The notes under the pieces: generated by a model | Databases searched by the model: none | The model's input: the letters and a program-made list of their open reading frames with translations, nothing else | What the model was told of the DNA's origin: nothing | In this document: positions 21,342-32,365 of the stretch, in pieces | How positions within the stretch are numbered: position 1 is the first letter of the stretch | How the letters are laid out: each line of letters starts with the position of its first letter | Assembly (NCBI GenBank): GCA_946902985.2 | Contig: OX336388.2 | Coordinates: 124,039,894 to 124,103,893 of the forward strand | Source of the DNA: Meconema thalassinum | Lineage: Eukaryota > Arthropoda > Insecta > Orthoptera > Tettigoniidae | Direction: 5' to 3' | DNA: 64,000 bases | Translations under genes and position numbers: made by a program

Positions 21342-22247
21342 ATGATGTGGTCAGCATCCAGCTTCTTCTTTCTGCTGTTGCTGATAGAAGCAGTAATGCC
21401 GCTGACGACAGAAGAGTACTGCAAACTTTCCAGCTCGCACACCATGTGTGTGTTCAAGGCCGGAATGCAGCCTCCATGCACATCTCTAGAAATGACAAAG
21501 AAGCTGAAGGATCTCATTCTGTCGCTCCATAACACGGAGAGGAACCTTGTAGCACAAGGCGGAGTTCCGATTGGAGACATTTATTTTGAAGATAACGACC
21601 AATCCCTGCCTCCAGCTTCCAATATGATTAAACTGGAGTGGGATAATGATCTCGCTGCCATTGCTCAGCGAGAACTCGAACAATGTAGAAAATCTTATGC
21701 GATATATAGTATTAAAACGAGTAGATATGTGAATAAAAGCCTTTTAAAAGATGACGTGCTAGTGAACGCTCAGCAAAACATTGGCTGGACTCCATACACC
21801 GATAATCACGAGAGCAATATAAGAACTATTTTTGGTGACTGGCTTCGAGAGAAAACGGATTTTCAAATTGAGTATGTTGATACATATCCTTTTGAGTATG
21901 AACATCATTGGGAGTACGCTCTCGTTATTTGGGCTTCAAATCATTTGATTGGATGCGCTATCGCTAAATATGTGGAATCTAATAAAATCAGAGATGACCA
22001 ATTTCGGCTGGCGTGTAATTATGGCAATTTGATTGGTTCTCGAGGAGGTGCCATTAACGCCCGTGTGTACAGGTCAGGTCCCGCCCGTACTGGCTGCAAC
22101 AGGGCCTATGAACTTGAGGATTCAAACTATAAAGGCCTATGTGTCAGTGACAGTATCAGTGTTCGTGACAGTGTCAGTGGATCACCCATTGGTATGTATA
22201 TAGGATTATTACAATTTATTTCTCTGATATGTAAAATGGTTATCTAA
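21342..22247 (+). CDS. CAP-superfamily secreted protein (antigen 5-like)
   Basis: The 301-residue product starts with a signal peptide (a hydrophobic FFFLLLL run, cleavage likely near residue 20). A CAP domain of roughly residues 55-245 follows: LHNTERNLVAQG (62-73), NMIKLEWDNDLAAIAQRELE (94-113), a degenerate core HHWEYALVIWASNHLIGCAI (188-207) and ACNYGNLIGS (224-233). CAP proteins are extracellular with varied roles; the role here is unknown. The familiar GHYTQ.VW box is altered, with His188/189 still present. A 3' splice site (TTTGATTTTCAG, exon from 21,333) precedes the ATG, implying a 5' UTR exon. The 3' end can be read two ways: a stop at 22,245-22,247 with AATAAA at 22,266, leaving a hydrophobic C-terminus (GPI-signal-like), or splicing at G|GTATGT (22,191/22,192). 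The frame is fully intact among dead transposons. Confidence 0.8.
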   Translation: MMWSASSFFFLLLLIEAVMPLTTEEYCKLSSSHTMCVFKAGMQPPCTSLEMTKKLKDLILSLHNTERNLVAQGGVPIGDIYFEDNDQSLPPASNMIKLEWDNDLAAIAQRELEQCRKSYAIYSIKTSRYVNKSLLKDDVLVNAQQNIGWTPYTDNHESNIRTIFGDWLREKTDFQIEYVDTYPFEYEHHWEYALVIWASNHLIGCAIAKYVESNKIRDDQFRLACNYGNLIGSRGGAINARVYRSGPARTGCNRAYELEDSNYKGLCVSDSISVRDSVSGSPIGMYIGLLQFISLICKMVI

Positions 22248-22265
22248 CAGTCAATTTAGTGTTTG

Positions 22266-22271
22266 AATAAA
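22266..22271 (+). promoter_or_regulatory. Candidate polyadenylation signal of the CAP gene
   Basis: AATAAA lies 19 bp after the stop codon, which supports reading the CAP gene as ending in this exon. Confidence 0.45.
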
Positions 22272-22429
22272 TGTTCTTCACATGCCTTCAATCACTCTTC
22301 TTTCTAACGCTGGGCAAAGTTATCTGCAGGATATGTAATAATGTGGAGGTCATCTTTATGGTAAGGGAGATAGCATTCTGGTAAGAAGACGTTCAGTAAA
22401 GAACATGTAGCCTACTATAGCTATAGTTA

Positions 22430-23336
22430 GGCCTGTTGCACACAGGTCGGATTTTTCCGAGCGGATTTTTTCGGACGGAGATTTAACCGTCGCCGACCAG
22501 TTACACACAACGCGGAAAAAAAATCCGTCGCAGTCGTACGAGCAGTTGCAGTGTAGTTTCTGAAACCAACTTACTTCCTCACATGTTCAAATTATTGATT
22601 GCTTGTGTAGTTTGAAATGAATAGAGAGCAGCTTTATAGCGTTATTGTTATTCCGTCGTCGAATGAAAATGAGAAGAAAAAATCGACTGATTTGGGTTCA
22701 TCCAATTAATGAAAGGAGAGATGAGGTTGGACTTTCTACACGTTATTTCAAGAGCTGACGCAGGATGACACGAAATTCTTCAATTATTTCAGAATGTCGA
22801 TGACTTCCTTTGACGAATTGCATGGCTGGTTGAAAGATACCATTCAGCGAAAAATACCAAAATGAGGAGCTGTATCCAACCAGTAGAAATGTTGGCAATA
22901 ACACTGATGTAAGTGAAAATAACTTATAAAGTTGAAAATAATATGGGATAATATAAGAAGCAGGGATAATCACGTCACTCATGTTTACAAAATGATACGA
23001 TATTTGCGATATAAACGATGTTCACGCTATATACTTCTCTGCCAATGTGAAGTTCAAATCGGTGTGCTAGCAGCTAGAGCGGTAGACAATCTGCATTGTG
23101 TGTAAACGCGCATTCGGTTACGTAGGCCACTAGATCAAGACGGCGGTAAAACTTCCGTCAGCGCCAGTCGCAGTGGCACCCGACGGCTGCACAGCTACCG
23201 CCAACGGCAAACTGACCGATCGAAAAAAAAAATCCGTCTAATGTGTAAGCCCTAATGTACTTTAATGGGCTACTGTTGGAACGGCAGCGACGTTTATTTA
23301 TCCGCTCGGAAAAATCCGCTGTGTGTGTAACTGACC
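22430..23336. mobile_element. PIF/Harbinger-like element (907 bp), internally deleted
   Basis: Ends GGCCTGTTGCACACA (22,430) and TGTGTGTAACTGACC (ending 23,336) are imperfect inverted repeats. Both are followed inward by a shared CGGATTTTTCCGAGCGG block. The TTA trinucleotide flanks both sides (22,427-22,429; 23,337-23,339), the duplication expected for PIF/Harbinger. The plus-strand interior (22,670-22,910) retains the start of a Harbinger-type transposase (RLIWVHPINERRDEVGLST), then frameshifts. Confidence 0.72.
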
Positions 23337-23339
23337 TTA

Positions 23340-24530
23340 TAAATCATTGTCCTCATCAAGCAACATAATTAATTGAATATTCCTGTGATGAACGTTAAAA
23401 GTTGTATCGTACCATATTCATACAGATAGCTTTGTTCTGTGTTGCCTTACTGACAAAACTTTTCAATTGACCGACTGAAAAGTTGAAATATCGATTACCA
23501 TAAGTTATTCAAGACCTATTTTACTAAGTTTCGTTGTTATTATTATTAATTTGGATTTATTGTGCTTCATATGCCACTCTTGCATCCAGAGATACTGATT
23601 CTAACATTACTTTTGTACGGCAATCCGCCAACTTGAATACATGGAATCGTTGAGATTGTGCCTTTGGCAACGGAAGACAACCTACTTGCTACGTTTCGCC
23701 ATTGTAACTATACAAATAAATAGTGTATTATCAATATTAATGTCTTTAAGTTTCAAGATGGCGACTGCGTACTATGTGCAGTGTGATAGTCTTATGACTA
23801 ATGCTAGCGAAGTCTCTTGTCTCTTACAAAGTTTGCACAATTTGATCCAGAGCAAGGTTTTAATAGTACGCACAGTCATCATTTGAATATATGGCGAGGC
23901 TCTTCTTTTGCCTTTGACATAAAAAGCCAATATACAGTTTAATACTAATTGTAATTATTATATCTCTAAAATATCTAGTTAGGTTACTTTATAGGCCTAT
24001 TCCATAATTTCAAGATGGCCGTTACACACTATTCTTATGAGTAATGCCAGGGAGGTCTTATATGGTACTCCCCTCTCATCAAATTTCACGTTAATTGTGC
24101 TAATTTATCATGATAAATTAAGAATGATACGCCCAGCCGCCAACGTGAATGTAGGGAGTCGATGTTCGTTTGACCATAGGAAGTCACTTAGAATGTTCTA
24201 CATTGTAGCTACAAAACGAGTTATTCATTATCATATACTATACTTTTAAGATGGCCGCTGCGCGTTGCATTTGAACTGTTCTACTTATGGATATGCATTC
24301 AGTTAAACTTAAACCCAATTGATAATAATATTATTATATGCTCAGTGTTCCTGGCCTGCCAGCTAGTCAAGAGTGATCGGCAGGTTTCCATCTCCATGTA
24401 ATCGTTGCTTGTGTGCAGCACATCTGGGATTGTTGAGGTCTCCACAACCAATTCCATTTAAGTAAAATTCATGTTTTTTTTTTTTTTTTTTTTGCTAACA
24501 TGCCTGACAAAGCTTCAAATGAAATGTTGT
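23340..24530. repeat. Diverged repeats with AAGATGGC motifs; otherwise unassigned
   Basis: CAAGATGGC(G/C) plus related flanking sequence recurs at 23,755, 24,012 and 24,248, suggesting decayed direct repeats of about 240-260 bp. A poly-T run of about 20 lies at 24,475-24,494. No gene was seen. Confidence 0.35.
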
Positions 24531-24539
24531 TTCTACCAT

Positions 24540-24720
24540 TCGGCATATCTTTTTAATTATTTATTTTCCGTGTCCGAATCAAATTAGATTTAGCCTCAGT
24601 TATAGCATTAGTATTTGCAGCCATAAGATCGTCTTATGAACATAAATGTCCTCCATCAAGGGGCAGATCAACAGGTGTTCTGGATCTTGTAACCAGTAGC
24701 GTAGCGTCAGGATAGACAAG
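24540..24720 (-). pseudogene. LINE type B 3' end fragment
   Basis: Minus-strand QDPEHLLICPLMEDIY matches the terminal DPAHLLICPLLEQPC of the LINE tail at 12,831-13,535. The following CGTGTCCGAAT... sequence also resembles its 3' flank. Confidence 0.55.
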
Positions 24721-24859
24721 GTAGACACTGTATATCCAAATTTACGTAACAAGTGACGGGTTATATTATTATTTATTGTAATGTTGTTTTTCTTCCAAGT
24801 TCTTAAGGTATGTATTAACGTTGCGAAATAAAATCTACATCTATTAACCAACTCGTTTG

Positions 24860-25490
24860 AGATTTATACCACAAAGCACACACCAGTGGACTAAGATAAT
24901 CATGTATTGAAATCAGTTTATTCTGCTTTATATTCACAATTAAAAAAATAGTTTAATAAAAAAACACATCAATTTTCAAAATATGATTAAATTTCCAAAA
25001 ATGTTATTGCCCGGATTTTTACTTCACTAAGTTGAAGTATACCCTTCATAGAATGTTGTGAACTAGGATCTTCAAATTTTCATTATTAGATACGGAGCTA
25101 GAAAATAAATTGAAAAAAAAACGTTTAAAATTAATTAATTTTAATAATTAAAATAATTATAAAAATAGTTTCCTTCACAACATGAAAGAAGTTCTAGTAT
25201 ACAACATTCCCACATTCATTACCTTTAATTTGATGTATTAAAGAATTCCCTACCACAACTCTAAGGTTAGTTATGTTTATTTGAAGTATAAGAAGTGTAC
25301 AAGAATTTAATTTCAAGAAAAACATCACTGAAGTTTTAGGACCAAGTAGTGAACATAACACACTCACTTGGGCTTCTTAAAACTCGCCTCCTACATAGGT
25401 TGGTCCCTCTATATCAATGGTGACATTGTAATTGTCACTAACACTATTCGGATCAATATTTACAGAAAGCAATTTGGATTGTGAAGCACT
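24860..25490. other. Unassigned AT-rich sequence
   Basis: Low-complexity AT-rich DNA. I recognise no gene, repeat border or RNA. Confidence 0.3.
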
Positions 25491-25573
25491 ATACTCTGTA
25501 TTTCAAAAGAATGAACGTGAAGGAAATGGCGGGAGCTTGGAACAGCTGACCGCCGCGGGCTCCTATTGGTTGG

Positions 25574-27996
25574 TGGTGTATTCTTGGAATACACGGTACG
25601 AGAGAATATAAAGTTTAATGCTCTTTGCTTGTTCATTCCTTCCTTTTTATCAAACACCAACAGTGATCTTCTATTTTCTCTTTGATGGTCATATCTCTTA
25701 TGTCATTGTGAGTCTATTCTAGATATATATCTTCCATGACCCACCTAGCGTCATCTAGCAGCAAATCTCTGAAGCTCCTCAATTCTTCCTGGTGCAAGAG
25801 GACTTCCTTTTCCATTTGGCCATCAGATCTCGTTACCATCGCCAGCTATTATCTCCATGAGCAAGAGAACGTCGTCTACTTTTTCACTCACCATGCTGTG
25901 CTAGTATCGCCTGCTATCAACTCTTTGAAGACCATTCATCAAGAAGAACATTTATTTTTGACAAGTTGTCTATTCTGATATGTATTCCTTTTGTCTTCTA
26001 CCCCCACTCCTTTCCCTTCCTTGGACTCGCTGTGATTCGCTGAGTGGGTCTCACTTGTGCGCCGGCCGTCGACTCAGTTAAGGCTCAACTTGAGCTAGCC
26101 TCCTGTCCTAACGAAGCATTTTTAGATTCCACGCCATGTGGTAACTTTAAACATCAAGGAGAACCTCACCTTCGCCATGCAGCAAAGTTAAGTACAAACT
26201 TCAAGTTTTAACCTCATCTTCATGGTTTTAACTTCTACATGCTTTTAACTATCTTTCATAGGCAGTGTGAAATTACTTATTTGTTGAAATAATCATCCTT
26301 CGCGGGATTTTCCATGTTGGGCTTTTGTCTAATTAAGCCAATCTTGGTGAAAAGCAGCATTTCTTATGCTTGTTAAATGAGAGATCTTCTCACCACGTGG
26401 GATATCATCTATTACCCGCTGTCTATAAAGATTACGCTCGTTTCACCGCTGGAATAACTTTGGCCCCATTCTGCTATTAGGATCGTTCTGGAACCTTCCC
26501 GATCCTGTACTTTATCTACAAGTCTTGCCGTCATTTATTTTTCACTCACTAGTGGGAATACTATTTAAAATGAGGAATCTTCCTTATAAATTACTACAAT
26601 AGCGAATTTTCTTCCACCGTTGGAATGTTCTATGGCTCATTTAATTGTAATTCACAACCTTCTCAAGAAATAGACTCTCGCCTACCTACAGTAGTGCAAC
26701 CAGTTATTTTCATCATTGCAATAACTTTCTTTCCCATAAACTTTCGTGTTACTACAGTGAATTTGACGTCCATTCAACAGACTATAGTGAGAAACAGTGC
26801 TTTCAGTATTTCTTCCGCGTCGCGATCGTCCGTTTACATTAAATAAGGCCATGAACATTTATCCTCAATCCCAATTGATCTTTCCTAAACCTTCTACTAA
26901 CAAACCATATTAATAAAATTGTAACTCTGGATCATTTCCAATAAGGTGTCACTCTACGAAGTGCCCTTCCATCTTGCTTGTTTATCATTAATTAATTTAT
27001 GCATAACTACGTGTTTTATACACGGTTCAAGCTTACATTGTTTCTACCTTATAATCAGGGAAAACAATTCTTTCAACTCTTGAGTGAGTTATTTCTAGGT
27101 TTCACGAAATGGAAACTGCCCCATTTGGCTCGTGATTCCTACTTAAACATAGGAGGTCGAGAACCTTCCTTTTGATTTTCTCTTCAGGTTTCACAGTAAG
27201 TGACCTGTCCTTATTTGTATAATAACCAAAAGTAATTCAGCTTAAATATAAGAAGTTGTAGGAACTTCTATCTTATTCTTCATGTTTTTCTTATTGTTAT
27301 TTTCGAAGTTGTCACTCTTTCTAGAATATTCTCTCAGGAGTTTCTTAAAGTACACACCTTGTACTCTATGTATTGCTAAATTTCAATTACTTCATTTGGT
27401 TTTTTTCTTACAAAGATTTTAGAAAATATATAAGGTTCGAAACCTCATAAATTGTTAATTGCCTGGCGCAAACGTTTAATGCTTTTTGAGGTCTGTGACC
27501 CCAAAATTGTTAACTAAATTGAAAATATATTTGTTAAAGTTATCAACTTCTTTTGCCTTGTTAAATAAATTAAATATTTGTTTTTGGATTTATCATTTCT
27601 CTAATACTACAGTTAGGCAAGATCCTGGCTTTCCTAGGTTTATGCCCTCGTTAATACGCAATAAATCTGTTACTATTTGTCTTGTCAGACCATCACCCTT
27701 CCCCATAGTAGGCATATGCATGCTTGAGAGGGAATACGCTAAAGCCTTTCTCTGGCAAACCGCCCAAGTCTTAGCTGTGTTTCCCGTCAGCTTAGACCAA
27801 GCCCTTACCCATTTTAGGTATCAGAGAACGGATTTTCAGTGGCAACCGCCTCTAAGTGCATTTAAAGTTAAATTTATAACTTTTGTGTGACTCTCCTCCT
27901 ATTTTTCTATCCTTTTTCTCCAGTCCGAAACCTATCTCCTTTTCTTAATAATCTTCCCTTGGTGGTTAGGTTATTCCCCAGCCAATAATCTACCCA
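25574..27996 (+). repeat. Left LTR (2,423 bp)
   Basis: Begins TGGTGTATTCTTGGAATACA and ends CCAATAATCTACCCA. It matches 32,366-35,123 throughout. It is unusually long for a BEL LTR. Several ORFs of 70-134 codons inside it are not conserved coding sequence that I recognise. Confidence 0.88.
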
Positions 27997-27999
27997 AAA

Positions 28000-28024
28000 T
28001 TTGGTACCAGAAACCCGGGAGAGT
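28000..28024 (+). promoter_or_regulatory. Probable primer-binding region
   Basis: TTTGGTACCAGAAACCCGGG starts about 3 bp after the LTR end, the position and style of a BEL tRNA primer-binding site. The matching tRNA was not determined. Confidence 0.5.
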
Positions 28025-28262
28025 CCATTTTCTATTTCTATTCTTTTTTAAAAGATCATTTGGCAATACTTTGCAAATTATTAATATCTGCTTTGAATCT
28101 TTCAGCTATAACTACATCGAGCAAAGCCTGTGAAGTGGAAAGAGGCCGCTCCTGTCTCCCGTGGTGTGTCCCTTTCTTTCAACTTATTCGCTGCTGCCAG
28201 CCTGACAGCATCTCCAAGGTTCAACTGTTTCGTGAGTTACATTTTAATATATTTTCTTTGTC

Positions 28263-30170
28263 ATGGCTCCTACTGAAAAGGATGAAACTCTCATTGCCAG
28301 ACGTTCTTCCTATAAAGGGCAACTCACCAGATTCAGAAATTTCATCAACAAATTAAATCCCGCCGAGTGTGATTTAGACATCTTGACACAACGCCTTAAG
28401 TTGAACGAACGGTCCTATGATTATTACGAACAAACTCAAACCGAGATTGAATCCGCTTGCCCAAAACTTCAATCGGATCGGGACGAGGTCGAACCCTTGT
28501 ACTTTGAAGGGATTGCCAAGGCCCACCAACTGATCCGCAGTATCTCAGAACCGGACACTAGGGTCATCAATCCGCCCCAGTTCGCACCCGCTTCAGTTCA
28601 CAAGGATAAACCGAAACCGTTACATCCAAAGATAAGCCTACCTCACTTCTCAGGCCAGGAAGGTGAATGGTATTCTTTTTATGAACTTTATTGCTCACTC
28701 GTTCATGACAATAAGGAAATTCCCAACATTCATAAATTCTACTTCTTACGTACGTCTTTGGAAGGCGAGGCCTTGGCCTTGGTTCAGTCACTGCCTTTAA
28801 GCGCAGATAACTACCACATCGCCTTTAATCTCCTTAAAGAGAGATATGGCAATTTACGTTTGAGTGTTGCTCGCCATATCCGCTGTCTGTTCAACCTGCC
28901 AGCCGTCAAACCTAATGACGTTACCTCTTTAAGAGACCTGTTAGACTCTATGCAACTAAATGTTAGAGCATTATATCAACTTAAGCAGCCCGTCCAAACA
29001 TGGGACACCATACTTATTCATCTAGCTACATCCAGATTCGATTTTTCGACACTAAAGGCTTGGGAGATCGAACTCACTCGCAAGGAGGAATTTTCGTTCG
29101 AACACCTCATCTCGTTTCTCAACAGCCGGTGCCAAGTTCTTACAGCACTCTCATTTCAGTGCGAAAATGTCGAAACGAGTCATCAGTGTCACATTTTTGA
29201 GAAAAACCTTGCTTCTTCAAATGGTCATCAGCCCCCATCTGTCGAGAACAAGCAAACTCGTCCTGCTTCTTTCAACCATCCAAGAGAACATATCAGGCCG
29301 CTCAACAAATCTTTAAAATGCATGCTCTGTAAAAAGCTTCACACTTTGTACTCCTGCAAATCCTTTAAAGAATTGTCTGTCGAAGACCGAAGGAAGTTTG
29401 TCTTCAATAGCAAACATTGCTTCAACTGCTTGTCACCCAAGCATTCTTCTTCAAACTGTACGTCATCCAACCTCTGTTTCCATTGCCAAAAACCGCACCA
29501 TTCTTTATTGCACGTTCATGATAAATCGAGGTCATCAGTACCCGCTTCTTCAAACTCCATGCAGAGCAGCTCCGAACAAACTAATGCTTCTTCCTGCATT
29601 TCTAACGCCGAAACTTCTCACAGTGCGCAAGTTCTTTTGTCCACTGTACAATTCGAAATCCAAGATAAATTTGGAAATTGGGTTCGAACCCGCGGTCTTC
29701 TCGATTCCGCTTCAACACACAACTTTGTTTCGCAATCGTTAATTAAAAAACTAGGTCTTTCGTCATCGCCTATTTCCATCAATGTATCCGGCATTGACAA
29801 TTTGAAAACTCAAGTCTTGCAGTCTTCAAAATTGAAAATCAGAGACGTTTGCCAAAGAAACACCAATCTTAACTTAAACTGTCTCATTCTTACCAGTATC
29901 GGCAAGGACACTCCTAGCAGCTCTATTAATACTTCCAGTTTAAAGATTCCTTCGCACCTAAGGTTAGCTGATCCTCAGTTTAATGCTCAAGGTCCCATTG
30001 ATGTACTTTTCAGTGCCAATGTTTTTGGAATTGCCTCCGTAAACAGGTTCGTAAGTTATCTTCAAACGTGGTCGCCAGAGACACCGAGTTTGGTTGGGTT
30101 ATTACTGGTGAAATCCAACATCCCAGTGTTCAAACCAAAGCGCAATGTCATTTCGTTACAGCTGACATAA
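28263..30170 (+). CDS. BEL/Pao gag with zinc knuckles and aspartic protease
   Basis: The intact 635-codon frame encodes the capsid-like part of a BEL polyprotein. Order: an N-terminal helical region (residues 1-110), the BEL gag core (DUF1759-like) around ISLPHFSGQEGEWYSFYELY (about 125-195), and zinc-knuckle-like cysteines CMLCKKLHTLYSC (353-365) and CFNCLSPKHSSSNC plus CFHCQKPHHSLLH (about 385-415). A retropepsin-like block follows with the catalytic Asp in LLDSASTHNFV (Asp481), DSA replacing the usual DTG/DSG. The ATG at 28,263 lies about 260 bp after the LTR. The frame ends shortly after the protease, where pol would normally continue. A diagnostic TEFGWVITGE block from the normal linker is present in the next frame (30,083-30,112). 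Confidence 0.85.
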   Translation: MAPTEKDETLIARRSSYKGQLTRFRNFINKLNPAECDLDILTQRLKLNERSYDYYEQTQTEIESACPKLQSDRDEVEPLYFEGIAKAHQLIRSISEPDTRVINPPQFAPASVHKDKPKPLHPKISLPHFSGQEGEWYSFYELYCSLVHDNKEIPNIHKFYFLRTSLEGEALALVQSLPLSADNYHIAFNLLKERYGNLRLSVARHIRCLFNLPAVKPNDVTSLRDLLDSMQLNVRALYQLKQPVQTWDTILIHLATSRFDFSTLKAWEIELTRKEEFSFEHLISFLNSRCQVLTALSFQCENVETSHQCHIFEKNLASSNGHQPPSVENKQTRPASFNHPREHIRPLNKSLKCMLCKKLHTLYSCKSFKELSVEDRRKFVFNSKHCFNCLSPKHSSSNCTSSNLCFHCQKPHHSLLHVHDKSRSSVPASSNSMQSSSEQTNASSCISNAETSHSAQVLLSTVQFEIQDKFGNWVRTRGLLDSASTHNFVSQSLIKKLGLSSSPISINVSGIDNLKTQVLQSSKLKIRDVCQRNTNLNLNCLILTSIGKDTPSSSINTSSLKIPSHLRLADPQFNAQGPIDVLFSANVFGIASVNRFVSYLQTWSPETPSLVGLLLVKSNIPVFKPKRNVISLQLT

Positions 30171-31840
30171 ATCCCCTTTCTGAAAAAGAGAACGCCTATG
30201 TTTTCGATCTCGATACTTTTGAAAAACACTTGCCGAAACGATGTCTCATCGTGAACAACTACGCCACCTTTGTAAGTTGTTTAAATGATTTTGCCTTCTT
30301 TCCGCATAAAATGGCAATTCAAGTTCGCCTCACCTTGTGTTACTTCGTTTACCTTCTCATGTCATTTTTTATAGCAGGTAATTGCTTAAACTCTCTATTG
30401 AAAACTATCTTCCCCTTGTGTAAAACCATGGCTATCAGTCACCATCACTTCGCTGTAAGCTATGTTTCACTTCTTTCGCTATTTAGAAGGATAGCCACGG
30501 CCGGCTCCTTCCCCCTTCCTTACAATTGGAAGCCGCTTTTGAAACCGCTTGAAAATCTGAATTCTCTAGCATCTAGAATAACTATTCTTACGCATAAACT
30601 CCTTCTCAATGTCCCAGCTTCTCTTCCTTTTTCGGAAGAATTAAGCTTTTTTCTGTTGAAAATTGTCGGATTCCGTGATCCTCAAAATTATGCGAAATTG
30701 ATTTCTTACTTTATTTCTTATGTCTCTAAATTGTTTTTTCACGTCCAAGTTACGATTGACTGCATGCCGTCCAACCTGAATATCTGCTTTAAATTTCAGC
30801 TGATTTCACTTGTGTTGTTTGTTTATTTCGAACTGCTTGTTTTTCAATCTTGTTTGTATACAAGCTTGAGTAAGGCCAAGTTGCTGTTTATTTCCTGTAT
30901 GCTTGCCAAAGGTCAGAGCAAGTTTTTTCTTATCTCAACTCTGGCTGACTGCCAACCATTGTCTTGCGAGTCGCTTCCGTAAGTTCAGAAGCTGCTCAAC
31001 TCATCACCAAAATAAACTTGTTCCGGTCAAGGACTCTTTCAGATATTTATATTCCTTATCTCGCTGTGCCGGCCTCGTGGTGTTGGGGTAGCACGCCTGC
31101 CTCTCACCCGGAGGCCCCGGGTTCGATCCCTGGCTCCGTCAGGGATTTTAAAACTGACGTGAGGGTTGGAACGGGGTGCACTCAGCCTCGTGAGGACAAT
31201 TGAGTAGCTGTCTGACGGTGAGACAGTGCCCCGGTCACGAAAACCAAGATAAACGGCCGAGGGGACTCGACGCGCTGACCACGCGTCACCCCAAAATCTG
31301 CAGGCCAATTGGCTGGGCAGCGGTCGCTTGGTAGGCCTAGGCCCTTCAAGGGCTGTAGTGCCACGGGGTTAGGTTTTTTTTATCTCGCTGTACTATGTGG
31401 GTCAAGGCCGCGCTTGCCTGTGTCTCCCACTTGTTCAGGCTCGTACCCTACAACTGCTTCGATTCTTGTTTCATAACATCGTTGCATATCCTTTACGCGC
31501 TTACGTATTGCACTCTGCTTACATATTTTGCACTTTTATTGTTCATTGATGAACAAACTTGTTTTTTCTCGTCGTCACATTCGATGTGTTTTTGTATTTA
31601 TACTTGTAATGTCACGTTTTTCGCTGACTTAAGTATTTTTCTGATTAACCCCTTTGATACTTATTATAACTTAAGGTCATTGTTTATGGCTACTAGATTG
31701 TTGTTACCTATAGCGTTCTTGCTTTCTACTCGCATATTTCCTTTGTTTATTTGGTATATTCTTATCCTTAATAGATGTACTTGTTTCTATACGCTTTGTT
31801 TAAACTTGTTAATTCTTCTTTCGCATCTTAACGCAATCTT
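30171..31840 (+). other. T-rich segment replacing BEL pol
   Basis: This region occupies the place of RT/RNase H/integrase. Open frames here (30,068-30,982; 31,395 onward) give hydrophobic, Phe/Leu/Tyr-rich translations expected from T-rich DNA. I see no RT YxDD, RNase H or integrase catalytic motif. A SINE is inserted at 31,068-31,380. Confidence 0.6.
31068..31380 (+). mobile_element. tRNA-derived SINE (family G), plus orientation
   Basis: Head GCCGGCCTCGTGGTGTTGGG contains the A-box; the B-box is GGGTTCGATCCCTGG. The body has GTGCACTCAGCCTCGTGAGG, TAGCTGTCTGACGGTGAGAC and AAGGGCTGTAGTGCCACGGG. It ends in a T run. The duplication TATCTCGCTGT flanks it (31,057-31,067; 31,381-31,391). Confidence 0.9.
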
Positions 31841-31859
31841 TACTAGAGGTATACTTCTC

Positions 31860-32324
31860 GCAGCTTCCAGCTATTTTGTGATTGAAGGTGTTGTTAATTC
31901 TCGTCTTTTAACTCCGCTTTCCAATGACCCTGATGACCTGCTTCCACTCACACCTGGTCACTTCCTTACACGCACTTCTCTCTCTGCCCCTCCTCCCCTT
32001 CCCAATTCTTACAGGGATTCTAATCTACCTATCGTTTGGTGTAAACTTGAAGCCCTCCGTAATTCTTTTGGGAAGCGGTGGAACTTGGAATATTTAACTT
32101 CCTTGCAACGGAGACAGAAGTGGTTTCTTTCCAGTCCCGACATTAAAGTGGGGGACTTGGTCTTGGTTAGGGATGTCCCCCCCCCCCTAGTCTGGACTTC
32201 TGGTAGAGTGACCGAGTGTTATCCTGGAAGAGATGGGAGAGTCAGGGTGGTCAGAGTCTTGACCACTAATGGTCCGATCACAAGACCACTGTCTTTGATC
32301 GCTCCATTACCTTTAAATGTTTAA
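31860..32324 (+). pseudogene. BEL integrase C-terminal domain
   Basis: The sequence VVNSRLLTPLSNDPDD, LLPLTPGHFLTRTSL, KRWNLEYLTSLQRRQKWFLS and IKVGDLVLVRD, closing with GRVRVVRVLTTNGPITRP, is the BEL integrase tail (DUF5641-type). It is part of a 309-codon frame whose first half is the T-rich filler. The integrase core with its DDE residues is absent. Confidence 0.8.
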
Positions 32325-32365
32325 CTGTTTAATTTGTTCTCTGTTGGTGTTTTCCCCTCCCAGTA

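Noticed and set aside
27486..27890. 134-codon ORF present in both LTRs
   Set aside because: It is conserved only because the LTRs are near-identical, and it resembles no known protein.
30068..30982. 304-codon hydrophobic ORF as a possible envelope gene
   Set aside because: Hydrophobicity follows from T-rich codons. There is no signal peptide at the start, no cleavage site and no conserved motif, and it begins in the BEL linker sequence.
31068..31140. Genuine tRNA gene
   Set aside because: A and B boxes are present but the sequence continues as a 313-bp SINE with a T tail and TSD, so it is a tRNA-derived SINE head. The same applies to 42,104, 15,082, 51,400 and 40,027.
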